Shown here piece after piece: positions 42,436-49,412 of a stretch of 64,000 nucleotides of DNA. Position 1 is the first letter of the stretch; each line of letters starts with the position of its first letter. Origin of the DNA: Oscillospiraceae bacterium (GTDB lineage Bacteria > Bacillota > Clostridia > Oscillospirales > Oscillospiraceae); NCBI GenBank assembly GCA_021769865.1, contig JAETSB010000003.1, forward strand, positions 62,001 to 126,000, in the 5' to 3' direction. The translations under genes and the position numbers were made by a program. The notes under the pieces are model-generated. The model was not told the DNA's origin. It saw nothing but the letters and a program-made list of their open reading frames with translations, and searched no databases.

Positions 42436-44319
42436 ATGGAATGGACAATGACGGCCAACGCCCCCGGCCAGGTATGCCTGATGCAGGGCAACGAGGCCAT
42501 TGTGCGGGGCGCGGTGGAGGCCGGAATCAACTTCGCCGCCTCCTATCCCGGCTCTCCCTCCTCCCAGGTGCTGGGAATGCTGGGCAAGATTGCCCGGGAG
42601 CGGGGCTTTTACGCGGAGTGGTCCACCAACGAGGTCTGCGCCCTGCAGGCCTGCACCGGCGCGTCCCTGGCCAATGGCCGGGCCCTGTGCGTGGTGAAGC
42701 AGAACGGCCTTTTGTGCACGGCGGACGCGCTCCACTGCGCCGCCCAGGCCGGCGTGAAGGGGGGCCTTGTGATCGTCTCCAGCGACGACCCCAGCGCCCA
42801 CTCCTCCACCAATGAGTTCGACTCCCGCTGGCAGGCCATGTCGGCGGGCATCCCCCTGCTGGAGCCCACCACCATGCAGGAGGCCAAGGACATGATCCCC
42901 TACGCCTTCGAGCTCAGCGAAAAGGTGGGACAGCTGGTGCTGATCCGGGTGACCACCCGGGTCTGCCACGGCCGGGGCAACGTGACCCTGGGCCCCCTGC
43001 CGGAGAAGCCCCGGGCCCTAGAGCGGGTGAGGGAGTGGGACCGGATGGTCTGCGTCTCCTACATGCACGGCCCCGCTCTCCAAAAGCTGGAGTCCCTCCG
43101 CGAGTGCTTTGAGACCAGCCCCTGCAACCACTATGAGGGCCCCGAGGCCCCCAAGAAGCTCATCATCGCCGGGGGCACCGGCCGGCTCTACGGCCAGGAG
43201 GCCCTCCGCCGCCTGGGCGTGGACAAAGAGACCGGCTTTCTCTCCCTGGGCACCCTCTGGCCCTTGCCGGAGAGCTACATACTCAAACGCCTCCGCTCCG
43301 CGGAGGAGGTCCTGATCCTGGAGGAGGTGGACCCCTTCCTGGAGCGGGCCGTCCAGGCCCTGGCGGGCCGGGAGGGCCTGCGGGTCAAGTTCCTGGGCCG
43401 GGACAACGCCCTGCCTGCCGTTGGGGAGCTGGACCCGGACGTGGTCACGTCCGCCATTTGCGCGCTCACCGGCGCGGCCCTGCCGGAGAAGAAGCCCACC
43501 GGCGAGCTGGAGCTCCCCGTCCGGGAGATGAGCTTCTGCGCGGGCTGCCCCCACCGGGCGACGTTCTACCTCCTCAAGCGGGCCATGCGCCAGGAGAAGC
43601 ACCCCGGCGTCGTCGTGGGCGACATCGGCTGCTACTTCATGGCGGGCCAGTCTGCCGGGCAGTACGCCTGGCAGACCTGCAACTGCATGGGCTCCGGCGT
43701 GAACGTGGCCGAGGGCCTGGGCCAGCTGACCAACTACGGCCTGGACCAGAAGGTGGTCACCATGTGCGGCGACTCCACCTTCTTCCACACCATTCTTCCC
43801 GGATTGGTGAACGCCACCTATCATAACGCCAACATGCTCCTCATCGTTCTGGACAACTCCGCCACGGCCATGACGGGCTTCCAGCCCCATCCGGGCACGG
43901 GCCTCACCGCCATGGGGGACCACGTGAAGCCCATGGATATCCCCAAGATCCTGGACGCCGTGGGCTGTAAAGTAGAAGTGGCGGACCCCTTCGACGTGGT
44001 GGAGGCGGAGAAAACCCTCCGCTGGATGCTGGACCAGCCGGGGATGAACGTCCTCATCATGCGTCAGCCCTGCGCCACGCTGATGACCAAGGAGCGCAGC
44101 AAGAAGCCCGTCCGGGTCTACGTGGACCAGGACGTGTGCATCGGGGACGGCTGCGGCTGCGACAAGTACTGCTCCCGGGTCTGGGGCTGCCCCGGAAACA
44201 CCTGGGACTTCAAGAAGAACAAGGCGCTCATCGACCCCGTCACCTGCGTGGGCTGCGGCGTGTGCGCCAAGCTGTGCCCCTCCGGGGCCATTAAGGTGGA
44301 AGGAGGTGAGGAGGCGTGA
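42436..44319 (+). CDS. iorA: Indolepyruvate:ferredoxin oxidoreductase, alpha subunit
   Basis: IorA is the TPP- and iron-sulfur-bearing subunit that oxidises indolepyruvate and other aryl-pyruvates to acyl-CoA, giving reduced ferredoxin. It serves in aromatic amino-acid breakdown. The 627-residue length is standard. The N-terminal pyrimidine domain starts GNEAIVRGAVEAGINFAASYPGSPSSQV, the TPP-binding half shows FCAGCPHRATFYLL and GDIGCYFMAGQSAGQY with CGDSTFFHTILPGLVNA, and the C-terminus carries ferredoxin-like clusters (CIGDGCGCDKYC, CVGCGVCAKLCPSGAI). Its stop overlaps iorB's GTG start by four bases. Confidence 0.96.
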   Translation: MEWTMTANAPGQVCLMQGNEAIVRGAVEAGINFAASYPGSPSSQVLGMLGKIARERGFYAEWSTNEVCALQACTGASLANGRALCVVKQNGLLCTADALHCAAQAGVKGGLVIVSSDDPSAHSSTNEFDSRWQAMSAGIPLLEPTTMQEAKDMIPYAFELSEKVGQLVLIRVTTRVCHGRGNVTLGPLPEKPRALERVREWDRMVCVSYMHGPALQKLESLRECFETSPCNHYEGPEAPKKLIIAGGTGRLYGQEALRRLGVDKETGFLSLGTLWPLPESYILKRLRSAEEVLILEEVDPFLERAVQALAGREGLRVKFLGRDNALPAVGELDPDVVTSAICALTGAALPEKKPTGELELPVREMSFCAGCPHRATFYLLKRAMRQEKHPGVVVGDIGCYFMAGQSAGQYAWQTCNCMGSGVNVAEGLGQLTNYGLDQKVVTMCGDSTFFHTILPGLVNATYHNANMLLIVLDNSATAMTGFQPHPGTGLTAMGDHVKPMDIPKILDAVGCKVEVADPFDVVEAEKTLRWMLDQPGMNVLIMRQPCATLMTKERSKKPVRVYVDQDVCIGDGCGCDKYCSRVWGCPGNTWDFKKNKALIDPVTCVGCGVCAKLCPSGAIKVEGGEEA

Positions 44320-44939
44320 AGCTGAAATACGATCCCCTGAACATCGTAGTCTGCGGCATCGGCGGGCAGGGCAACGTGCTGGCCGCCGAGACCCTGGGCA
44401 CCGCCATGTGCGACCGGGGCTGCCGGGTGGCCGTGGGAGAGACCTACGGCGCCAGCCAGCGGGGCGGCTCCGTCATGAGCCACGTCCGGGTCTCTGAAAC
44501 CTGGGACCCCAGCGTTCTGATTCCCGCCGGAGAGGCCCATATCATCATCGGCTTCGAGCCTCTGGAGACCCTCCGCATCGCCCGGAAGTATGCCGGGGCG
44601 GACACGGTCACCGTCTACGACCCCCGGCCCGTCTATCCCCTGGGCGTCCTCCAGGGCGTCCAGACCTACCCGCCCCTGGAGGAGCTCCAGGTGGAGATTG
44701 CGGACCTTTCCACCATGGCCCTGGCCATTCCGGCGGCGGATATCGCCATGGAGGCCGGGGACTCCCGGGCCGCCAACATCGCCCTGCTGGGGGCGTTCAG
44801 CACCCTGTCCGCCGCGCCGCTGAACGGCGAGGACCTGGAGAAAATCCTGGCCCAGCGCTTCCAGGGCAAGGTGCTGGAGCTGAACCGGCGGGCCTTCGCC
44901 ATGGGCCGGGAGGCCGCTAAGAAAGGGGGCGCGGTGTGA
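44316..44939 (+). CDS. iorB: Indolepyruvate:ferredoxin oxidoreductase, beta subunit
   Basis: It begins at GTG 44316 with GGAGGTGAGGAGG upstream and overlaps iorA. The 207-residue gamma/beta-type domain of 2-oxoacid oxidoreductases opens with NIVVCGIGGQGNVLAAETLG and contains VGETYGASQRGGSVMSHVRV, the CoA and subunit contact region. With IorA it forms the catalytic dimer. The stop TGA overlaps the next gene's ATG region, so the operon is tightly coupled. Confidence 0.95.
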   Translation: MKLKYDPLNIVVCGIGGQGNVLAAETLGTAMCDRGCRVAVGETYGASQRGGSVMSHVRVSETWDPSVLIPAGEAHIIIGFEPLETLRIARKYAGADTVTVYDPRPVYPLGVLQGVQTYPPLEELQVEIADLSTMALAIPAADIAMEAGDSRAANIALLGAFSTLSAAPLNGEDLEKILAQRFQGKVLELNRRAFAMGREAAKKGGAV

Positions 44940-45196
44940 TGAAGACCATTCGCGTCGTATTCCGCCACCCTCAGGGCAAGGTTCCTCTGACCCTGGACCT
45001 GCCCCGGGACACCCCGTTTTCCGCCCTGACGCCGCTGCTCTACCAGCATGACTTCGTGGAGCGGCAGAAGCCCGGCTGGCGCTGCCTCTATCAGGAGCAC
45101 CTGTGCGGCATGAAGCACCGTCTCATGGACTACGTGCCGGAGGACGCGGAAGAGATCGCGCTGGACCTCTTCGGCTTCTCCCAGGTGCTGGTGTAA
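44939..45196 (+). CDS. Small protein coupled to iorAB, possible beta-grasp fold
   Basis: ATG 44939 (the GTG one codon earlier is also possible) gives 85 residues. The N-terminal pattern MKTIRVVFRHPQGKVPLTLD, then a helix (DTPFSALTPLLYQHDFVE), with strands later (AEEIALDLFGFSQVLV), would suit a ubiquitin-like beta-grasp protein such as YukD; that is only a shape-based guess. Two cysteines (WRCLYQEHLCG) are spaced as CX6C. No family recognised. Position between iorB and the FrhB-like gene, with four- and 15-base spacing, suggests it serves the same redox reaction, perhaps as a small carrier or assembly factor. Confidence 0.75.
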   Translation: MKTIRVVFRHPQGKVPLTLDLPRDTPFSALTPLLYQHDFVERQKPGWRCLYQEHLCGMKHRLMDYVPEDAEEIALDLFGFSQVLV

Positions 45197-45211
45197 AGGA
45201 GGAGTGGAACC

Positions 45212-46330
45212 ATGTTAAGTACAATTGCACTGGACACTCAAGTCCTCCGCCCCGGCCTTTGCACCGGCTGCGGGGCCTGCCAGGGGCTGTGCCCCTACTG
45301 GGGCAGCGTGGATGGGCGGACCGTCTGCTTCTTCGACTGCGAGCGGACGGACGGCCGCTGCCAGCGCTTCTGCCCCCGGATGCCCACAGACCTGGACGCG
45401 CTTAGAAAGCAGTTCTTCCCCGAGGACACCATCCTCCCGGAGATCGGCCCCTTCCGGGGGCTGTACCTGACGCGGGCCGCCGACGAGTCCATCCGGGCCA
45501 AGGCCCAGCACGGCGGCAGCATGACCGCCCTGGTGGAGCTGGCCCTGAAGGAGGGCTTCCTGGACGCGGCGGTCCTCACCCGCTCCCGGGGCGGCCTGAA
45601 CCCCGAGGGCGTTCTGGCCACGACGCCGGAGGAGGTCCGGGCCTGCTCCGGCTCCAGCTTCCAGGTGCCGCCCACCCTGGCGGTGCTGAATCAGGCGCTG
45701 AAGGAAAACAAATACCACAGCATCGGCGTGGCGGGCACGCCCTGCAAGACCCTGGCGGTCTATAAAATGAAGGCGAATCCCCTGCCGGAGAACGACAACC
45801 ACGCCGGGAACATCGGCATGGTGTTCGGCCTCTTCTGCGGCTGGGGCCTGGACTGGGACGGTCTGAACGCCCTGGCGGCGAAGCACGCCGACCCGGCGAA
45901 GGTCTCCCATATGGACATCCCCCCCAGCAAGTACCACTCCCTGGAGCTCCGGGAGGACGGAGAAACCGTCTCTGTAAACCTGGACGAGGTAACGCCTCTG
46001 GTCCGCTCCGGCTGCCGGTACTGCGCCGACATGACGGCGGAGTTCGCGGACCTCTCCATCGGCGGGGCCCGAAGCGCCGACGGCTGGGATGTAGACAAAG
46101 GCTGGAACCAGATCATCGTCCGGTCGGAGAAGGGCCAGCAGCTTCTGGACCTGGCCCGTGAAAAGGGCGTGCTGGAGTTCAAAGACGCCATGGAGGGCGG
46201 CCTGGAGAAGCTGAAAAAGGCGTCTCTCGGCAAGAAGCGCACGGCGGTAAGGAACCTCCGGGAGCTCACCGGCAGGCCGGACGACCTGGGCTACCTGAAT
46301 CCCAACCGGGAGCTGTTCCAAGATCTGTAA
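45212..46330 (+). CDS. FrhB-like iron-sulfur flavoprotein (F420 hydrogenase/dehydrogenase beta family)
   Basis: This is a 372-residue redox protein with AAAGGAGGAG before its ATG. The N-terminus holds ferredoxin-type cysteines (CTGCGACQGLCP, then CERTDGRCQRFCP). The FrhB N and C domains follow: KAQHGGSMTALVELALKEGF, GVAGTPCKTLAVYKM, and SGCRYCADMTAEFADLSIGG, which together bind a flavin and an Fe-S cluster in family members. F420 itself is rare in this group, so ferredoxin or another carrier is a more likely partner. Being last in the iorAB operon, it probably takes electrons from reduced ferredoxin made by Ior. That is inference. Confidence 0.9.
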   Translation: MLSTIALDTQVLRPGLCTGCGACQGLCPYWGSVDGRTVCFFDCERTDGRCQRFCPRMPTDLDALRKQFFPEDTILPEIGPFRGLYLTRAADESIRAKAQHGGSMTALVELALKEGFLDAAVLTRSRGGLNPEGVLATTPEEVRACSGSSFQVPPTLAVLNQALKENKYHSIGVAGTPCKTLAVYKMKANPLPENDNHAGNIGMVFGLFCGWGLDWDGLNALAAKHADPAKVSHMDIPPSKYHSLELREDGETVSVNLDEVTPLVRSGCRYCADMTAEFADLSIGGARSADGWDVDKGWNQIIVRSEKGQQLLDLAREKGVLEFKDAMEGGLEKLKKASLGKKRTAVRNLRELTGRPDDLGYLNPNRELFQDL

Positions 46331-46420
46331 AAAGCCGCATCCCCTATAATCGCGAGGAAAAGGGTGTATGCGGGAAAAACCACGGCGGGTTTTCCTGCAT
46401 GTCCAATCACCCGCCGCATC

Positions 46421-46446
46421 GGCGTCTTTTGCCAAAGGCAAAAGAC
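46421..46446. repeat. Short palindrome GCGTCTTTTGCC/GGCAAAAGACG
   Basis: A 26-base near-perfect palindrome lies just beside the tRNA cluster terminator. The stretch 46331-46446 otherwise contains only further small hairpins. Confidence 0.7.
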
Positions 46447-46500
46447 GGTCACCAAAAAGAGAGAGACAGGCCAAAGCCTGTCTCTCTCTTTTTGGTGACC
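46447..46500. terminator. Long hairpin terminator that includes the tRNA-Lys 3' end
   Basis: GGTCACCAAAAAGAGAGAGA.. pairs perfectly over 25 bases with ..TCTCTCTCTTTTTGGTGACC across a CAAA loop. It can serve the FrhB-like gene and the minus-strand tRNA operon. Its right arm overlaps the last bases of tRNA-Lys (GGTCACCA on the minus strand). Confidence 0.85.
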
Positions 46501-46568
46501 CAGCGGGGATTCGAACCCCGGACCCACTGCTTAAAAGGCAGTTGCTCTGCCGACTGAGCTACTGGATC
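46493..46568 (-). tRNA. tRNA-Lys (UUU)
   Basis: 76 bases with encoded CCA. Acceptor GATCCAG/CTGGGTC, anticodon loop CTTTTAA (TTT), T loop GTTCGAATC. It is the last gene of a five-tRNA minus-strand cluster. Confidence 0.96.
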
Positions 46569-46868
46569 ATCATCGTCGGAACAAACTGCACTCCATGAAT
46601 CCCGCCCTGCGGGCAGGCTTCACTCCGTTCCGTTTGTTCTTCCTCTCCCCACAAAATCTGCGGATTTTGTGGGGGGTACGCGGGGAAACGCTATGCACGG
46701 CTTCGCTGCGCTGCCTCCGTTCCAACTCCCGCCCTTCGGGGCCCCCGCCGCAAACCAGCGCAGCGTTTGCGGTGGGGAGAGGAGGGGCAAAGGAGCGGAA
46801 CGCAGTCCTCGCCAGAAGCCGGAGGCTGGCGGTGGGGACGGAGTGGAGCGGATTTCGCCCCGACGACT
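46569..46868. other. 300-base spacer in the tRNA cluster, rich in hairpins
   Basis: No gene is credible here; the ORFs called are shadows. Perfect hairpins include CCCCACAAAATC/GATTTTGTGGGG around 46656-46683 and CCGCAAAC/GTTTGCGG with a CAGCGCAGC loop (46748-46772). A related hairpin with the same loop is at 62331-62367, also by a tRNA gene. Confidence 0.7.
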
Positions 46869-46943
46869 TGGCAGGGACGGCTGGACTCGAACCAGCGCAT
46901 GAGGGAGTCAAAGTCCCTTGCCTTACCGCTTGGCTACGTCCCC
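46869..46943 (-). tRNA. tRNA-Gln (UUG)
   Basis: 75 bases with encoded CCA. Anticodon loop CTTTGAC (TTG), T arm CTGGTTCGAGTCCAG, 5' GGGGACGTAGCCAAGCGG. Confidence 0.95.
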
Positions 46944-46995
46944 GTGCCGGAAATAAGCGCGGGGACCGGGGAAAAGCCCCGATCCCCTGCTCCTG

Positions 46996-47072
<77 letters not shown>

Positions 47073-47121
47073 CACATATCAACTGTCTGGAAGCCGCTGG
47101 ACGAACGCCCTGGGAAGAGCT

Positions 47122-47198
47122 TGGCACGCCAGAAGGGACTCGAACCCCTGGCCTACTGCTTAGAAGGCAGTTGCTCTATCCGGCTGAGCTACTGGCGC
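47122..47198 (-). tRNA. tRNA-Arg (UCU)
   Basis: 77 bases with encoded CCA. Anticodon loop CTTCTAA (TCT); acceptor GCGCCAG/CTGGCGT. Confidence 0.95.
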
Positions 47199-47207
47199 AA
47201 ATTTGGA

Positions 47208-47282
47208 TGGAGCAGGTGACGAGAATCGAACTCGCATCCCCAGCTTGGAAGGCTGGTGCCCTGACCATTGTGCTACACCTGC
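47208..47282 (-). tRNA. tRNA-Gly (UCC)
   Basis: 75 bases with encoded CCA (3' CTCCA). Anticodon loop CTTCCAA (TCC); acceptor GCAGGTG/CACCTGC. It is the first gene of the cluster. Confidence 0.95.
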
Positions 47283-47405
47283 GTAAGTCCTGGCCGCAAG
47301 GGTTCGGCCTTCCCTGGAAATTGTCAGCTTGGATATCATACCATGAAAGCCTTCGACTGTCAAGCGTTCTTGGGCGGTTTTCCCGCGAATTTCGGAAATT
47401 TTTTC

Positions 47406-48029
47406 TCACCGCCTCCATTCCAAAAAGGCCCCCATCAGCCTCCGTCCCGGGGCGCGGTCCCCCAGGCGCTCCGGGTGCCACTGGACCGCCCACACCGGCA
47501 GCCGCTCATGGCACAGAGCCTCTACCACGCCGTCCCCCGCCCACTGGACGGCCCGGAGGCCGTTTCCCAGCCGGTCCGCCGCCTGGTGGTGAGCGCTGTT
47601 TACCGTCAGCTCCTCCCCGAAGAGGCGGCCCAGGGGCGAGGGGGTGGTCCTCACGGCGTGAAGCCGGTCCGTCCCCTCCACGGCCCCGTGGCCCGGGATG
47701 TCCTGAAGCAGGGTCCCGCCGAAGAAGACGTTGATCGTCTGGAGTCCCCGGCAGACCCCCAGCACCGGCTTTCCGGCGGCCATGAAGTCCTGGAGCAGCC
47801 GGAATTCCGCCTCGTCTCTCTCCGGCTCCAGCCCCCGGGAAGCCGTGTTCTCCTGCCCGTAGCGCCAGGGCTCCAGGTCCCCGCCGCCGGGGAGCAGCAG
47901 CGCGTCCCAGCGCAGTCCCTGCCCCCCGGCATCCTCTCCGAACACCGCCCGCCCCCCCGCGGACTCCACCCAGTGCCGGTAGTTGGCAAAGCGCCGGGGA
48001 CTCCCCCAGATATACACCGTCTTTCCCAT
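47406..48029 (-). CDS. Class I glutamine amidotransferase, gamma-glutamyl-GABA hydrolase (PuuD) type
   Basis: The probable start is ATG 48029 with GGGAGG upstream (207 aa). The nucleophile elbow is in VLGVCRGLQTINVFFGG and the His/Glu of the triad in WAVQWHPERLGD. The preceding LLPGGGDLEPW and following LLQDIPGH are typical of the PuuD/peptidase C26 branch, which removes gamma-glutamyl groups from small molecules. PuuD belongs to putrescine breakdown, but no other put gene is near, so the substrate is uncertain. The protein is cytoplasmic and monocistronic. Confidence 0.9.
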   Translation of the reverse strand: MGKTVYIWGSPRRFANYRHWVESAGGRAVFGEDAGGQGLRWDALLLPGGGDLEPWRYGQENTASRGLEPERDEAEFRLLQDFMAAGKPVLGVCRGLQTINVFFGGTLLQDIPGHGAVEGTDRLHAVRTTPSPLGRLFGEELTVNSAHHQAADRLGNGLRAVQWAGDGVVEALCHERLPVWAVQWHPERLGDRAPGRRLMGAFLEWRR

Positions 48030-48092
48030 CCGCGTCCCTCCCAATTTGTCTCCCTCCAGCTTATGCGGCGGGCAATTTCCACGTTACGGATA

Positions 48093-48121
48093 TTGACTTG
48101 AACGGCCGTCCGTAGTATGAT
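48093..48121 (+). promoter_or_regulatory. Promoter of the lipoprotein gene
   Basis: TTGACT, 17 bases, TATGAT. The spacer holds a palindrome (ACGGCCGT) that could bind a regulator of TetR or similar type. Confidence 0.75.
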
Positions 48122-48137
48122 TTTCTCCAGGCCGCGA

Positions 48138-48193
48138 GGCGTCTGAGGTTCTATGCGAACCTTGCGGAATTCCGCCGCCAAAGCAGCAACGCC
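48138..48193 (+). other. Structured mRNA leader (three-way junction)
   Basis: GGCGT (48138-48142) pairs with ACGCC (48189-48193), enclosing hairpins GGTTC/GAACC (48147-48161) and GCGG/CCGC with an AATT loop (48164-48175), then the single-stranded CGCCAAAGCAGCA. It begins about ten bases after the predicted transcript start. No known riboswitch class was recognised. Confidence 0.55.
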
Positions 48194-48223
48194 CCGAGGA
48201 TATAGAATGGAGGATATTCTGCG

Positions 48224-48778
48224 ATGAAACGACTGTTTTCCCTGGCCATGGCGCTGGCGCTGCTCCTGGCTCTGGCCGCCTGCGGCTCCAGTGCATCCGG
48301 CAAAAGCAATGATATTTACGCCGAAAACGGCTATGCTGAGGCCCGCATCGGCGATCTGGTACATTCCTACTTCATGAACTTCACCGTAAACAGCGCCTAC
48401 ACCACCGCCGACTACCACGGCCACACCGCCCCGGAGGGCATGAAGGTGCTGGTGGTGGAAATGACCATTCAAAACACCTTCAGCGAGAGCCTTCCCATGT
48501 ACGACGACGACTTCCAGGGCCAGTGGACCGCCAGCTCCGACACCGACGAGTTCGCCTGGCCCATCACCGAGGGCGAGGGCGGCGGCGACCTGGACACCGT
48601 GGCGGAGGAACAGCTTCCCGCCGAATACGAGCTGGCGGTGAATGAGACCCGCACCGGCGCCCTGGTCTTCGACGTGCCCGCAGATGAGAAGGACTTCTCC
48701 ATCTCCCACCTGGAGCTCTTTGACGATGACAGCGAGGGGGACACCTTTTTCGTGTTCTTTACCGCCGAGGAGCGGTAA
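48224..48778 (+). CDS. Putative lipoprotein, DUF4352-like
   Basis: This 184-residue protein has a lipoprotein signal with lipobox LALAAC at about residue 20. The mature part has the sequence feel of DUF4352/immunoglobulin-like lipoproteins: EARIGDLVHSYFMNFTVNSAYT, then KVLVVEMTIQNTFSESLPMYDDDFQ and TGALVFDVPADEKDFSISHLEL. It is strongly acidic (many Asp/Glu), so calcium binding is possible. It would be anchored outside the cell. The function of this family is unknown. The mRNA has a structured 5' leader, and a terminator follows directly. Confidence 0.85.
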   Translation: MKRLFSLAMALALLLALAACGSSASGKSNDIYAENGYAEARIGDLVHSYFMNFTVNSAYTTADYHGHTAPEGMKVLVVEMTIQNTFSESLPMYDDDFQGQWTASSDTDEFAWPITEGEGGGDLDTVAEEQLPAEYELAVNETRTGALVFDVPADEKDFSISHLELFDDDSEGDTFFVFFTAEER

Positions 48779-48787
48779 GCCTGGCTG

Positions 48788-48824
48788 AAAAGCGGAGCGG
48801 CTTTGCCGTTCCGCTTTATTTTAT
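48788..48824 (+). terminator. Terminator after the lipoprotein gene
   Basis: AAAGCGGAGCGGC, TTT loop, GCCGTTCCGCTTT, ATTTTAT. Confidence 0.85.
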
Positions 48825-48861
48825 CCCGGGGCAGCGGGACCCAATCCCGAAATTTTGCTGG

Positions 48862-48890
48862 TTGCTATTTCCAGCCGGGCTTGTTATAAT
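48862..48890 (+). promoter_or_regulatory. Promoter of the redox-protein/NSS1 operon
   Basis: TTGCTA, 17 bases, TATAAT, 55 bases before the ATG at 48945. Confidence 0.8.
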
Positions 48891-48944
48891 GCCCTTAGAA
48901 AAACAGGCTCGATGGGCCAAAACGGATAGAGAGGAGACCGTTTT

Positions 48945-49412
48945 ATGGATCGCTGCGCACTGGCATATCAATATCACAAGGAGGGCTGGAACTGCGCCCA
49001 GTCCGTGGCGGCGGCCTGCGCCGACCTGGCCGGACGGACGGCGGAGGAGGTCCTGCCCCTGTTGGGCGGCTTCGGCGGCGGCATGGGCGGCAGCCACGAG
49101 GAGGTCTGCGGCGCCGTCAGCGGCGGCGCGCTGATCTTGAGCCTCTGCTTCCCCTTCGACAAGCAGGGAGACCTGGAGGCCAAGCGGAATGTCTACCGGA
49201 TCACCAAGGAGTTCCGCCGCCGCTTTTCCGAGGTCTTCGGCCACACCCGCTGCGGGGACCTCCTCCGGGCCCGGCCCGGCGTGACGGACAAGAACCCCGC
49301 CTCCCAGCGCCTGGGCGTCACCGCCCACTGCGACAACATGATCGTCACGGCGGTGGAGCTGCTGGAGGCCCTGGTCCAGGAGGAGCGGAACGCCCGGGGA
49401 GGTACGGCATGA
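48945..49412 (+). CDS. C_GCAxxG_C_C family redox-type protein
   Basis: The 155-residue protein fits the family named for its conserved cysteines: WNCAQSVAAA near the start, GGFGGGMGGSHEEVCGAVSGGALILS in the middle, a further Cys in LSLCFP, and later HTRCGDLL and VTAHCDNMI. Such proteins are thought to be redox-active or cluster-binding and often sit next to transporters or electron-transfer genes. Here the stop overlaps the start of an NSS transporter by four bases (ATGA), so the two are translationally coupled. It is probably cytoplasmic with some hydrophobic helices. Confidence 0.9.
   Translation: MDRCALAYQYHKEGWNCAQSVAAACADLAGRTAEEVLPLLGGFGGGMGGSHEEVCGAVSGGALILSLCFPFDKQGDLEAKRNVYRITKEFRRRFSEVFGHTRCGDLLRARPGVTDKNPASQRLGVTAHCDNMIVTAVELLEALVQEERNARGGTA

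Noticed and set aside
46569-46868. CRISPR array or attachment site in the tRNA region
   Set aside because: The hairpins are not evenly spaced direct repeats, and no integrase or duplicated tRNA end was seen.
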